Shown: piece after piece, positions 53,760 through 62,932 of the stretch | How positions within the stretch are numbered: position 1 is the first letter of the stretch | How the letters are laid out: each line of letters opens with the position of its first letter | NCBI GenBank assembly: GCA_035471925.1 | Contig: DATIPO010000005.1 | Coordinates: forward strand, 43,230 to 107,229 | Origin: JANQFM01 sp035471925 | GTDB lineage: Bacteria; Acidobacteriota; UBA6911; RPQK01; DATIPO01 | Direction of reading: 5' to 3' | DNA: 64,000 nucleotides | The notes under the pieces: generated by a model | What the model saw: the letters and a program-made list of their open reading frames with translations, nothing else | Told to the model about the DNA's origin: nothing | Database searches by the model: none | Position numbers and translations under genes: made by a program

Positions 53760-54617
53760 TTATATCGAAGTTTGTTCGCATGTTTGAAGAGGGCCGCCTT
53801 GTTCCTGCTCGGCCACGCATTCATGCCCGGCAGCATCCTTGTAACGGCAGCGGAAGATGCAGTTGTAGGGGGTTTCATGATGAAGCTTGGCGCACAGGAC
53901 GGGGCGGTTCCGGGCCTGGAGCCGCTGGTAGATCTCGGCTGCCGCCAGCATCCCCAGCAGAGGCGCCGTCAGGTAGATCCAGAATGCCGTCCAGGTGCCG
54001 GAAAGCAGCGCTGAAGCAACGCTGCGCGCCGGATTGATGCTCATGCCGCTCAAGGGTCCTGCCAGAAAGATGAAAGAAGCCACCAGGACGCCCGCCGCCA
54101 AACCTGTAAAACGGTTGAGTGCGGGACGGTTGCTCAGGTGCAGGACTACGGTCATGAGCGTTGCCGACATGACGGTCTCGGCCAGGAAGGCCTCGAGCGA
54201 TTGCCCCGCCCGCGGGACGGTGGCCACGAAATTGACTTGAGGCGTCGCCAGCAGCGGGCCCGCCAGGGCCCCCAGCAAAGCCAGTCCGGCCAGTCCGCCC
54301 GCGAATTGGGCGGCCACGTAGCCGAGGGCGTCGCGGGGAGCGATCTTTCCCAGCCGCAAGAAAGTCAGGGTGACGGCGGGATTGATGTGCGCTCCCGAGC
54401 GTTTCCCCCAGGGCGAGTAGATGATGGCCACCGCCGTCAAACCCATGGCGGCGCCCATCAGCACCCGCCGCAGCGCGGCTTCGGGCACCAGCCCGTTAAG
54501 CGGGGAGAGAGGGTGTTCCAGAAGGATGGCGAAGAAGCCTGCCGAGATCATGAAAGATCCCAGTCCGCAGGCTTCCATCAAGTACTCCGGCAAGCGCCGG
54601 CGCAGCGTGTTCCACAC
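53760..54617 (-). CDS. Aquaporin/MIP channel with Cys-rich C-terminal tail
   Basis: 285 residues, six membrane segments with both NPA boxes: SGAHINPAVT and GMSINPARS. After the last segment a tail of about 45 residues has five cysteines and two adjacent His (CAKLHHETPYNCIFRC, then CVAEQ and LQTCEQ), expected in the cytoplasm; it may bind a metal or form a disulfide switch. Whether it passes water, glycerol or another solute cannot be read. It lies between the SDR and VOC genes with gaps of 13 and 5 bases. Confidence 0.88.
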   Translation of the reverse strand: MWNTLRRRLPEYLMEACGLGSFMISAGFFAILLEHPLSPLNGLVPEAALRRVLMGAAMGLTAVAIIYSPWGKRSGAHINPAVTLTFLRLGKIAPRDALGYVAAQFAGGLAGLALLGALAGPLLATPQVNFVATVPRAGQSLEAFLAETVMSATLMTVVLHLSNRPALNRFTGLAAGVLVASFIFLAGPLSGMSINPARSVASALLSGTWTAFWIYLTAPLLGMLAAAEIYQRLQARNRPVLCAKLHHETPYNCIFRCRYKDAAGHECVAEQEQGGPLQTCEQTSI

Positions 54618-54630
54618 GGTTCGCGTCTCC

Positions 54631-55497
54631 TTATCCGCCCGTGGCGAATCCGGGATAGAGGGTCATGCCGCCGTCGATGACGATGCTGGCGCCGGTCAGG
54701 TAGTCGGCGTGGTCTGAAGCCAGCCAGGCTGCTGCCCGCCCCAGGTCGTGGACCTCGCCGATGCGTTTGTAGGGAATCAGCTCCAGCAGCTTGTCGAGGG
54801 CTTCGGGAGTTTCCCAAGCGGGACGGTTGATGGGCGTGCGGATGGCTCCGGGGCAGATGCTGTTGACCCTGATCCGATAGCCGGCCACCTCTTGAGCGAT
54901 GCTCTTCATCATCAGCATCACGCCGCCCTTGGAGGCCGCGTAATTGACGTGTCCCGCCCAGGGGATGATCTCGTGCACCGAGCTGATGCAGATGATCTTG
55001 CCGGCCGAGCAGGAAACCTCCTCCACCACCCCGCGCCGCTTGAATTCGCGGATGGCCTCGCGGGCGCACAGGAACTGTCCCGTCAGGTTGACCTCCAGGA
55101 CCCGGTTCCATTGGGCCAGCGTCATCTCGTCGAAGGGCGCGTCCATCTGGATGCCGGCGTTGTTGATAAGGATGTCGATGGTTCCGAACTCGTCGAACAT
55201 GCGCCGGAACATTTTTTGCACTTGGTCCTCTTGCGAGACATCGGCCCGGTGGCTGTAGGCGCTGACGCCGTTCTGGCGCAGCCCCTCTACGGCCTCCTCG
55301 GCCGATTCGTCGCCGGCGTAGTAGTTGACCACCACGTCGGCGCCGGCTTCCGCCAGCGCCGCGGCGATACCCTGACCGATGCCCGAGTTGGCGCCGGTTA
55401 CCAAGGCCTTCTGGCCTGCCAGAATCCTGTGCATGTGACAGGTGGGCATGACCACTTCCGGCAAGGCAGTTTCGACTTCTTTAACGGGTGCTTTCAT
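54631..55497 (-). CDS. Short-chain dehydrogenase (glucose 1-dehydrogenase-like)
   Basis: 288 residues. A 25-residue N-terminal extension precedes the Rossmann motif ALVTGANSGIGQGIA; NNAG appears as ILINNAGIQ, and the catalytic set is Ser in ICISSVHEIIPW and YAASK. The C-terminal YLTGASIVIDGGMTLYPGF is typical of glucose 1-dehydrogenase-type SDRs. Its ATG overlaps the glucosidase stop by 4 bases, so glucose released by that enzyme is a plausible substrate. Confidence 0.9.
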   Translation of the reverse strand: MKAPVKEVETALPEVVMPTCHMHRILAGQKALVTGANSGIGQGIAAALAEAGADVVVNYYAGDESAEEAVEGLRQNGVSAYSHRADVSQEDQVQKMFRRMFDEFGTIDILINNAGIQMDAPFDEMTLAQWNRVLEVNLTGQFLCAREAIREFKRRGVVEEVSCSAGKIICISSVHEIIPWAGHVNYAASKGGVMLMMKSIAQEVAGYRIRVNSICPGAIRTPINRPAWETPEALDKLLELIPYKRIGEVHDLGRAAAWLASDHADYLTGASIVIDGGMTLYPGFATGG

Positions 55498-58184
55498 ATC
55501 GTCACTCTCTCCTTGAGTTCAGGTTCGGTTTGATTTGCCGCCTTTTCTTTGCGTCGGGGCTGAATGAGCTTGGCGACCAGCCCGGTCCAGCCGGTTTGAT
55601 GGGAGGCGCCGGCCCCGCGGCCGCTGTCTCCATGGAAGTATTCGTGAAAGAGAAGGTAGTCCCGGAAACGGGGATCCTTTTGCAGTTTGGGGTGATAAGC
55701 CATGGCGGGACGGCCTTGCTCGCCCTTGAGGCGGTAGAGTCCGACCAATCTTTGCGAGAGGTCTTCCGCCACCTCTTCCAGTGTGGCCAAGCGACCCGAG
55801 CCAACTGGACATTCCACCTTGAAATCGTCTCCGTAGTAGTGGTGGAATTTCTGCAGCGACTCGATCAGCAGGTAATTGAGCGGGAACCAGAGGGGCCCGC
55901 GCCAGTTGGAGTTGCCTCCGAAGAGTCCCGAATCCGATTCAGCCGGCAGGTAGGCCACGGAGAAGCGGTTTCCACCATGATCGAAGTGGTAAGGCTGCTC
56001 GGCGTGATAGCGCGACAAGGAGCGGATTCCGTACTGGCAGAGGAATTCCTCGGGGTCGAGCATGCGCCGCAGCAGACTCTTCATGCGGTGTCCCCGCAGA
56101 AGCGAAAGCAGCCGCCGCTCTCCCAGTCCTGGCTCATGCCAGCGTGATACCAGTTGGGCCAAGTCGGGCCGGTAGTTGAGGAACCATTCCAGTCGCTGAC
56201 GGAACTCGGGCACCTTTTCCAGCAGCTCCGGCTCCAGCGTTTCCACCGCCAACAGGGGAATCAGCCCTACCAGCGAACGGACCCGCATGGTGGCGCGCCT
56301 GCCCTGAGGCAAGTGCAGGACGTCGTAATAGAATTGATCTTCTTCGTCCCACAGCCCGGAGTGGTCCCCTCCGCTGATCTCGCTGGTCATGGCTTTGGCG
56401 ATGTAGAGGAAATGCTCGAAGAACTTGGTGGCAATGTCTTCGTAGGGGCGTCTCCCGTTGGCGGCCAGTTCCAAAGCGATGCGCATCAGGTTGAGGCTGT
56501 ACATGGCCATCCAACTGGTGCCGTCCGCCTGGTGCATGTGTCCGCCGGTGGGCAGCGCCGCGCTGCGGTCGAAGACCCCGATGTTGTCCAGACCCAGGAA
56601 TCCTCCCTGGAAGATGTTGTTGCCTTCGCTGTCCTTGCGGTTAACCCACCAGGTGAAGTTGAGCAGAAGCTTGTGGAAGACCCGCTCCAGAAAGTCGAGG
56701 TCTCCGACGCCTTTTTGCTTGCGGTCGATCTGGTAGACGCGCCAAGCGGCCCAGGCGTGGACAGGGGGATTGACGTCGCTGAAGGCCCACTCGTAGGCGG
56801 GGAGCTGTCCGTTGGGATGCAGGTACCATTCGCGCGTCAGCAGGATAAGCTGCCCCTTGGCGAAGTCGGGGTCGACCAAAGCCAAGGGAATACAGTGGAA
56901 GGCCAGGTCCCAGGCGCAATAGAAGGGATATTCCCACTTATCGGGCATGGAGATGATTTCCTGGTTGTTGAGATGGCGCCATTCCGCGTTGCGGCCTTGG
57001 CTTCTGTCCGCGGGCGGCTCCGGCTGGGCCGGATCGCCCTGCAGCCAGCGGTCGACGTCGAAATGGTAGAGCTGCTTGCTCCAGATCATTCCGGCCAAGG
57101 CCTGGCGTTGAATCAGGCGCGCATCTTCGTCCTCCACCGAAGCCTGGAGCCGGGCATAGAAATCGTCCGTTTCAGCAATCCGCTGGGAAAGCAGAGCGTG
57201 GAACCCTTTGAAGGGATCCTGGAGCGAATCGGGGCTGAGGCGCAGGCTCACCGTGGCGGTCGCACCGGGTTGGAGCGAAAAGCGGTAATGGGCGGCGACT
57301 TTGGTTCCCGCGCCTTCAGGGTTGACGGCGTTGCGGCGCCCCTTGACGACGCAGTCATGGATGCCGTCCTTGAAGTAGGCTCCGGGACGCATCACGGAAT
57401 AAAGGCGCGGCGCGTTGGTTTCGTTCTCGCAGAAGAGCAGCTCAGGCCCTTCTTCGAAATAAAGATAGTATTCGCCCAGTTGAGGATGGCTGAGCAGGGC
57501 CTGGCCTTCGCCGGTCTGCCTGATGAGCGGCTTGGGGGAGTCCTTCTCCCAGGACCAGGTGTTGCGGAACCAGGCTTGCGGCAGCAGGTGCAATTCAGCC
57601 TCCTCGGCTGCCCGGTTGTGGACGGTGACCCGCATGAAGATGTCTCGGGCGTCGGCTTTGGCGTACTCGACGAAGACGTCGAAGTAGCGGTCGTCATCGA
57701 AGATGCCGGTGTCCAGCAGTTCGAATTCCACGTCCTGCCGCCCGCGGTTGCGGTTGGCCTCGATCAGTTCCCGGTAGGGGAATTCCTTCTGCGGATACTT
57801 GTAAAGCATCTTCAAATAGGAATGCGAGGGAGCGGCGTCGAGATAGTAATAGAGCTCCTTCACGTCCTCCCCGTGGTTGCCCTCCGGGTTGGTCAGGCCA
57901 TAGAGCCTCTCCTTGAGGATGGGATCTCGGCCGTTCCACAAGGCCAGGCCCAGGCACAGGTATTGATCTTTGTCGCTGAATCCGGCCAAGCCGTCCTCGC
58001 CCCAGCGGTAGGCCCGGCTGCGGGCATGATCATGTGAGAAATAATCCCAGGCTCCTCCATGGGCGCTGTAGTCTTCCCTGACGGTTCCCCATTGGCGCTC
58101 GCTCAAATAGGGTCCCCAGAGCCGCCATGGGCTCTCCAGCCCTTCCGCCATCCGCATGCGTTCTGCATCCGTTCGTTGTTTCAT
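55494..58184 (-). CDS. GH63-like glucosidase
   Basis: 896 residues from the ATG at 58184 (AAGGAAG upstream); an earlier in-frame start would add 34 residues. The (alpha/alpha)6 barrel protein resembles bacterial mannosyl-oligosaccharide glucosidase/MGH1-like enzymes. Marks include EDYSAHGGAWDYFSHDHARSRAYRWGEDG at the start, KWEYPFYCAWDLAFHCIPL and QLPAYEWAFSDVNPPVHAWAAW in the middle, and NWRGPLWFPLNYLLI near the end, which hold the acid/base Asp and Glu. No signal peptide, so it acts inside the cell, perhaps on glucosylglycerate- or trehalose-type solutes. It leads a run of genes down to the esterase. Confidence 0.9.
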   Translation of the reverse strand: MKQRTDAERMRMAEGLESPWRLWGPYLSERQWGTVREDYSAHGGAWDYFSHDHARSRAYRWGEDGLAGFSDKDQYLCLGLALWNGRDPILKERLYGLTNPEGNHGEDVKELYYYLDAAPSHSYLKMLYKYPQKEFPYRELIEANRNRGRQDVEFELLDTGIFDDDRYFDVFVEYAKADARDIFMRVTVHNRAAEEAELHLLPQAWFRNTWSWEKDSPKPLIRQTGEGQALLSHPQLGEYYLYFEEGPELLFCENETNAPRLYSVMRPGAYFKDGIHDCVVKGRRNAVNPEGAGTKVAAHYRFSLQPGATATVSLRLSPDSLQDPFKGFHALLSQRIAETDDFYARLQASVEDEDARLIQRQALAGMIWSKQLYHFDVDRWLQGDPAQPEPPADRSQGRNAEWRHLNNQEIISMPDKWEYPFYCAWDLAFHCIPLALVDPDFAKGQLILLTREWYLHPNGQLPAYEWAFSDVNPPVHAWAAWRVYQIDRKQKGVGDLDFLERVFHKLLLNFTWWVNRKDSEGNNIFQGGFLGLDNIGVFDRSAALPTGGHMHQADGTSWMAMYSLNLMRIALELAANGRRPYEDIATKFFEHFLYIAKAMTSEISGGDHSGLWDEEDQFYYDVLHLPQGRRATMRVRSLVGLIPLLAVETLEPELLEKVPEFRQRLEWFLNYRPDLAQLVSRWHEPGLGERRLLSLLRGHRMKSLLRRMLDPEEFLCQYGIRSLSRYHAEQPYHFDHGGNRFSVAYLPAESDSGLFGGNSNWRGPLWFPLNYLLIESLQKFHHYYGDDFKVECPVGSGRLATLEEVAEDLSQRLVGLYRLKGEQGRPAMAYHPKLQKDPRFRDYLLFHEYFHGDSGRGAGASHQTGWTGLVAKLIQPRRKEKAANQTEPELKERVTI

Positions 58185-58440
58185 CTTCCTTCGCCTTTCC
58201 GACGGTTGGTGAGAGGCGGCGTTGGAACCAATCTCTGCGCAGCCTCCTCTGTCCGTACGGTTAGTCGCGGAAGGGGGGCGGAACATTACAGTCGAGACCG
58301 AGATATCCGCTCCTGACCCTCAAGAAAGCCGGGGGAACCACCGAAAGGGCAATTGTGCGGGGCAAGGAAACTTTCCCGCGCAGCTTCCGAAATTTCCCGG
58401 CTTGCTGCTCTCAAAGCCTTGTAAAAGGGGGGTTTAAGAG

Positions 58441-58457
58441 TTGGCACGGCGTTTGCA
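58441..58457 (+). promoter_or_regulatory. Sigma-54 (-24/-12) promoter
   Basis: TTGGCACGGCGTTTGCA matches the sigma-54 consensus TGGCACG-N4-TTGCA without a mismatch; GG (58443-58444) and GC (58455-58456) are ten bases apart, as required. It would start transcription near 58468, about 85 bases before the OmpA-family ATG. The surrounding 58185-58551 interval holds no gene. GGAAACTTTCC (near 58368-58378) is a small palindrome upstream that might be an enhancer half, without proof. Confidence 0.85.
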
Positions 58458-58551
58458 CCACTATCGAGGCGATAGACATTGTAAGAATCGGCGCAGCAAG
58501 AACACGCTTTAAAGAGGCTGCGCTTGAAGCACAAAAAAGAGGGTCCATATC

Positions 58552-59607
58552 ATGAGAAGACCGGCATTCATGTTGACTGTAGCGGTCCTGGTAATGGCGA
58601 CTGCAGTCGTCACGGCTGCTCCCTTACTTGAGCGAGAGGCTGAGGCTTACCAGGTTCCGGAAGACAAAAAGATGAAGCTTGAGGGCGTCATCGTCGAACT
58701 GTCCGGGGAACGGTTTCTGGTGGAAGGCCTCGACGGCCGCCAGGTGGTCGTCGTCCTGACCCCCTCCACCGAGATTGAAGAGAAGAAGAAGAACTTCTTC
58801 CGTTCCGCCAAGCAGTACTCGCAGGACGATCTTGTACTGGGTCTTTCCGTTCAGGTGGAAGGCCGCGGCGACCAGCAGGGCCGCCTCCGGGCCAAAGAAG
58901 TCAAGTTCACCCAGGACGACCTGGAAGTGGCTGAAAAAATCGCCTCGCGTTTGCAGCCTGTCGAGCAGCGGCTGGGCGAAACCAACCGCTCCCTGGACGA
59001 AACCCGCCAGCGCCTCTCCCAGACCGAAGAGCAGGCCCAACGCCTGACCGACGAAATCGAGGAGATCAACGAGGCCAACCAGCGGGTCCGCGACGACGTC
59101 CGCAACGCCCAGGATACGGCTGAGAAGGCGCTGGACCGCGCCAATGCGGCCGATCAACGCATCACTTCACTGGACAATTTCGATGTCACGCGCACGCTGA
59201 CGGTTTACTTCGACGCCGGCAGCCATGAACTTTCCCAGGAAACCCTGGACAGCTTGAACGAGTTCTCGAAGGCCCTGCAGGAAGAAACAGGCTACCTCGT
59301 CGAGGTCGTCGGCTACGCTTCGGCGGACGGAAACGCCGCCTATAACAGGCGTCTCAGCGAAAGCCGCGCCAACACGGTGCGCCGCTATTTGACCGAAGAG
59401 GGCGGTGTGCCGCTTCGCCGGGTCATCTCTCCCTACGGATTCGGCGAGAACCGGCCCGTGGCTGATAACTCCACCCGCGAAGGACGCCAACAAAACCGCC
59501 GCGTCGAAGTGCGCCTCCTCCTCAATAAGGCGCTCAATCCCCATGCCGACAAGGCGGTCGACAACCAGGCAGCCTCCCAAACCGCTCGTACGGGAGGCAT
59601 TCAGTAG
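58552..59607 (+). CDS. OmpA-family outer-membrane/periplasmic protein with coiled coil
   Basis: 351 residues. Signal peptide (FMLTVAVLVMATAVVTA), a small beta domain (about 40-120, KLEGVIVELSGERFLVEG), a coiled coil (about 128-205, EKIASRLQPVEQRLGETNRSL and onward), then an OmpA peptidoglycan-binding domain (about 215-325): TVYFDAGSHELSQE, VEVVGYASADGNAAYNRRLSESRANTVR and the closing QQNRRVEVRLL. GAGGG precedes the ATG. It is preceded by a consensus sigma-54 promoter and followed by a strong terminator, so it is a single regulated unit. A stress- or envelope-linked structural role is inferred. Confidence 0.92.
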   Translation: MRRPAFMLTVAVLVMATAVVTAAPLLEREAEAYQVPEDKKMKLEGVIVELSGERFLVEGLDGRQVVVVLTPSTEIEEKKKNFFRSAKQYSQDDLVLGLSVQVEGRGDQQGRLRAKEVKFTQDDLEVAEKIASRLQPVEQRLGETNRSLDETRQRLSQTEEQAQRLTDEIEEINEANQRVRDDVRNAQDTAEKALDRANAADQRITSLDNFDVTRTLTVYFDAGSHELSQETLDSLNEFSKALQEETGYLVEVVGYASADGNAAYNRRLSESRANTVRRYLTEEGGVPLRRVISPYGFGENRPVADNSTREGRQQNRRVEVRLLLNKALNPHADKAVDNQAASQTARTGGIQ

Positions 59608-59643
59608 AAGGTCCCACCCCGAACCAAACAATGCACCTCCCCG

Positions 59644-59684
59644 GGGCGCTGCCGATCCCCAACGGCAGCGCCCTTTTCTTTTTG
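59644..59684 (+). terminator. Intrinsic terminator after the OmpA-family gene
   Basis: GGGCGCTGCCG (59644-59654) and CGGCAGCGCCC (59663-59673) form an 11-bp perfect stem followed by TTTTCTTTTTG. Confidence 0.95.
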
Positions 59685-59768
59685 TCCTGCCTTCCGATTC
59701 AGCGACCGCTATAATTGGCGGCTGTAAGAGTCTGTTCCGCTGCTGAATGCCAGCTAGGGGGGGTCGGC

Positions 59769-61214
59769 GTGAGTCTTGCCAATCGAGTCCTTTTCATCGT
59801 TGTCGCAATTGTTTTTGTGCTGTTGCCGCAATCAGTTTCGGCAGCCTCTTCCCAGGAGCGTGAAAGACGGGTCGATAGAGTCTTCGCTGAGTGGAACCGT
59901 AGCGATTCGCCCGGATGCGCATTGGCCGTGGCGCGGCATGGACGCGTCCTCTACGCCCGCGGCTACGGAATGGCCGACCTCGAACACGGCGTGGCCATCA
60001 CGCCGCGCACCGCCTTTTACGTCGGCTCGGTCTCAAAGCAGTTCACCGCCATGGCCATCGCGCTGCTGGCGGAAGAGGGTAAGCTGGGCCTGGATGACGA
60101 CGTCCGCCACTACATTCCTGAGCTGCCTCACTACGGCAACGTCATCACCGTTCGCCACCTCGTTCACCACACCAGCGGCTTGCGCGATTACCTGGCTTTG
60201 ATGTCTCTTTCCGGACGCTCCATCGCCGATTCCATCAGCGATCCGGAAGTGGTCGACCTGATCGCCCGCCAGCAAGAACTCAATTTGCGCCCGGGGTCGC
60301 GCTTTCTCTACAGCAATTCCGGCTATTTTCTCATGGCCGAGATTGTCAAGCGGGTCACCGGAGGCTCGCTGAGAGAGTACGCCGAGGAGAAGATGTTCGG
60401 TCCGCTGGGCATGCGTCATTCCCACTTTCACGACCGCGTCGAACACATCATCCCCAACCGTGCCGACGGCCATCGCCGCCTCGGGGACGGTGAATGGGGA
60501 CTCATCCACTCGCGTTTTGCCCTGGTCGGCTCGGGCGGCCTTTACACCACTGTTGAAGACCTCATCAAGTGGAACGAAAACTTCCACGGCAACCGCATGG
60601 GCCGCGCCACTCAGGACCTGATGAAGCAGGTGCAGACTCCCGGCCGCCTCAACAACGGAGCGCCGCTCGATTACGCCTTCGGACTCTTTATCGGGGAATA
60701 CCGGGGCTTGCCCACGGTCTCCCATGGCGGAGCGCTGGGCGGCTACCGGGCCCATCTCCTGCGCTTCCCCCAGCAGCACTTCTCTGTGGCCATCGAATGC
60801 AACCTCAACGCCATCGACCCCGAGCCCTTGGCTCTGGCCGTGTCCGACCTCTACCTGGCTGAGGATATGGCCCCCAGACCTGAAGAAACTCCGCCCGAGG
60901 AAGGATCTGACCAGGCCTCTCCTTCCGGCCCTGAGGAAGAAACGCTGGACGCCTCTCAGCAGCAGGCCTTTGCCGGAGCCTACTTCAGCCCCGAGCTCGG
61001 CGCCGTCTACCGTATCGAGCGGCAAGATGGCGGACTCGTTCTGCGCTTGGGCTATCGTCCGCCGCGCCCCCTCAAACACAGGAGCGGCGGCCTCTTCGTC
61101 ACCGACGACAACCTCGAACTTCAGTTCCAGCGCTCGGACCAAGGCGAAGTGACGGGGTTCGTCCTGCAGGGCTTCCGAGTCCACAACCTGCGCTTCGAAA
61201 AACGCCCCCAATGA
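59769..61214 (+). CDS. Exported serine hydrolase (beta-lactamase/S12 family)
   Basis: 481 residues from a GTG at 59769 with a G-run ribosome site, which gives a signal peptide (VLFIVVAIVFVLLPQSVSA). Active-site marks: SVSK (the SxxK Ser and Lys) in YVGSVSKQFTAMAIALL and YSNSGYFLM (the YxN Tyr). A late SHGGALGGYRAHLL replaces the KTG motif. The C-terminal 130 residues are an acidic linker and a DUF3471-like beta domain. Likely a D-stereospecific peptidase or esterase rather than an antibiotic-hydrolysing enzyme. Confidence 0.88.
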   Translation: MSLANRVLFIVVAIVFVLLPQSVSAASSQERERRVDRVFAEWNRSDSPGCALAVARHGRVLYARGYGMADLEHGVAITPRTAFYVGSVSKQFTAMAIALLAEEGKLGLDDDVRHYIPELPHYGNVITVRHLVHHTSGLRDYLALMSLSGRSIADSISDPEVVDLIARQQELNLRPGSRFLYSNSGYFLMAEIVKRVTGGSLREYAEEKMFGPLGMRHSHFHDRVEHIIPNRADGHRRLGDGEWGLIHSRFALVGSGGLYTTVEDLIKWNENFHGNRMGRATQDLMKQVQTPGRLNNGAPLDYAFGLFIGEYRGLPTVSHGGALGGYRAHLLRFPQQHFSVAIECNLNAIDPEPLALAVSDLYLAEDMAPRPEETPPEEGSDQASPSGPEEETLDASQQQAFAGAYFSPELGAVYRIERQDGGLVLRLGYRPPRPLKHRSGGLFVTDDNLELQFQRSDQGEVTGFVLQGFRVHNLRFEKRPQ

Positions 61215-61537
61215 CCTCTTTTGGCAACCTTCGGGCGCATAAGTGCATCCAACTGACTGCTCACCTGTTGGAAAGCATCCTCCGAACGGGACGAGCTATC
61301 CTCTCCGTGTTCTAGGCGGCTGAGCCCCTTTCTCCGCCAGAGCACGGGGGGACATAAACCCCTGCCTGATGACATCGCCTATCGACCCATGATAAGTTGG
61401 GACGTTCTGACGTTGCCGAATGGTTGACGAGCCAACGGGCCCGACCAGTTGCAGCACCTCCCCGTTTCCATTCTTCTGGTCGGTCGCAGCCGAACTCGCC
61501 GGCAACCAAGTCTGGAACCTTAGAAAAGGAGGTTCAC
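61215..61537. other. 323 bp without a supported gene
   Basis: The stretch lies between two plus-strand genes. Open frames here are short and lack ribosome sites, and the frame leading into the SBP56 gene is open but starts well before its real ATG. No terminator hairpin with a T-run or clear promoter was seen. Confidence 0.5.
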
Positions 61538-62932
61538 ATGCCTTTACTTCGTCCCGATCCGACATTCTATCCGTCCCCCAAAATGGCCATGGAAGCACCG
61601 CCCGAGAAATTGGGCTACGTGGCCATGCTGTCTCCAGAGAAAAATGGCCGCCCCGACGCAATGGGGGTGGTCGATCTCGATCCTGAATCTGCACAGTACG
61701 GGCAACTCATCAATCAGGTCGACATGCCTCATCCCGGAGACGAGCTTCACCACTTCGGCTGGAACGCCTGCAGTGCCTGCCTCTCTCCCTACGCTCCTCA
61801 CGCCCACCTGGAAAGGCGTTACTTGATCGTCCCCGGAATCCGGTCTTCCAGGATTCACATCCTCGACACCAAGCCCGATCCCAGGGCGCCCAAGATCATC
61901 AAGGTCATCGAAGCGGAGACACTGGCCGAGCGGACGGGTTACAGCCGCCCCCACACCGTACACTGCGGACCTTACGGCATTTACGTGAGCGCGCTGGGCG
62001 CTCCTGACGGCGAAGGCCCGGGCGGCATCTTCATGATGGATCAGGATAACTTCGAGATCCTGGGGCGCTGGGAACTCGATCGGGGCTCCCAATACTTCGC
62101 CTACGACTTCTGGTGGCACCTGGGCCACGACATCATCATCACCAGCGAGTGGGGAACCCCCAACATGGTCGAGTCGGGCGTCAATCCGGAGCTGCTGCTG
62201 GACGGCAAGTACGGACACCATCTGCACGTCTGGGACCTTCGCCGCCGCCAGCACCTGCAGGCCATCGACCTGGGTTCTGAGCAGCAGATGGTGCTCGAGT
62301 TGCGGCCCGCCCACGACCCGGCCCAGGCTTACGGCTTTGCCGGCGTGGTGCTCTCGTTGGAAGACCTTTCGGCGTCCATCTTCCTCTGGCGCAAGGAAGG
62401 CGCAGGCTGGACGGCTCAAAAGGTGATCACGATCCCCGCCGAGCCGGCCGATCCCGACCAACTGCCTCCCCTGCTCAAGGGTTTCAAGGCGGTTCCGCCG
62501 TTGGTGACCGACATCAATCTCTCGCTGGATGACCGCTTCCTCTACGTGTCCTGCTGGGGGACGGGAGAGTTCCTGCAGTATGACGTGTCAGACCCCGCCA
62601 ATCCCAAGAAGGCCGGTTCCATTCGGCTGGGAGGGATCGTCGGCCGGTCCGCTCATCCCAGCCAGCCCGATCAGCCCCTCAACGGCGGGCCCCAGATGGT
62701 GGAAGCGAGTCGGGACGGCAAGCGCATCTACTTCACCAACTCGCTCTATGCTCCCTGGGACGAGCAGTTCTATCCCGACGGCATCGAGAGCTGGATGGTC
62801 AAGGTCGATGTCAAACCAGGCGGGGGCATGGAACTCGATCCCGGGTTCTTCCTCCAATTCAAGGAACTGCGCGCCCACCAGGTGCGCCTTGAAGGGGGCG
62901 ATGCCTCCTCCGACTCCTACTGCTATTCGTGA
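61538..62932 (+). CDS. 56-kDa selenium-binding protein / methanethiol oxidase family
   Basis: 464 residues; AAAAGGAGG lies six bases before the ATG at 61538, so this is the start although the frame is open from 61397. SBP56 hallmarks: PPEKLGYVAML, HFGWNACSACLS, RPHTVHCGPYGIYVSALG, FAYDFWWHLGHDIIITSEWGTP, GKYGHHLHVWD and TDINLSLDDRFLYVSCWGTGEFLQYDVSDP. Relatives act as copper-dependent methanethiol oxidases; several His in these blocks are candidate metal ligands. No export signal is seen. The stop overlaps the start of a His-bearing membrane protein (GTGA). Confidence 0.93.
   Translation: MPLLRPDPTFYPSPKMAMEAPPEKLGYVAMLSPEKNGRPDAMGVVDLDPESAQYGQLINQVDMPHPGDELHHFGWNACSACLSPYAPHAHLERRYLIVPGIRSSRIHILDTKPDPRAPKIIKVIEAETLAERTGYSRPHTVHCGPYGIYVSALGAPDGEGPGGIFMMDQDNFEILGRWELDRGSQYFAYDFWWHLGHDIIITSEWGTPNMVESGVNPELLLDGKYGHHLHVWDLRRRQHLQAIDLGSEQQMVLELRPAHDPAQAYGFAGVVLSLEDLSASIFLWRKEGAGWTAQKVITIPAEPADPDQLPPLLKGFKAVPPLVTDINLSLDDRFLYVSCWGTGEFLQYDVSDPANPKKAGSIRLGGIVGRSAHPSQPDQPLNGGPQMVEASRDGKRIYFTNSLYAPWDEQFYPDGIESWMVKVDVKPGGGMELDPGFFLQFKELRAHQVRLEGGDASSDSYCYS

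Noticed and set aside
58368..58378. GGAAACTTTCC as a sigma-54 activator site
   Set aside because: A short palindrome alone is too common, and there is no second copy at a typical spacing.
61397..61537. 5' extension of the SBP56 frame
   Set aside because: A strong AAAAGGAGG site precedes the ATG at 61538, and the extension has no family match.
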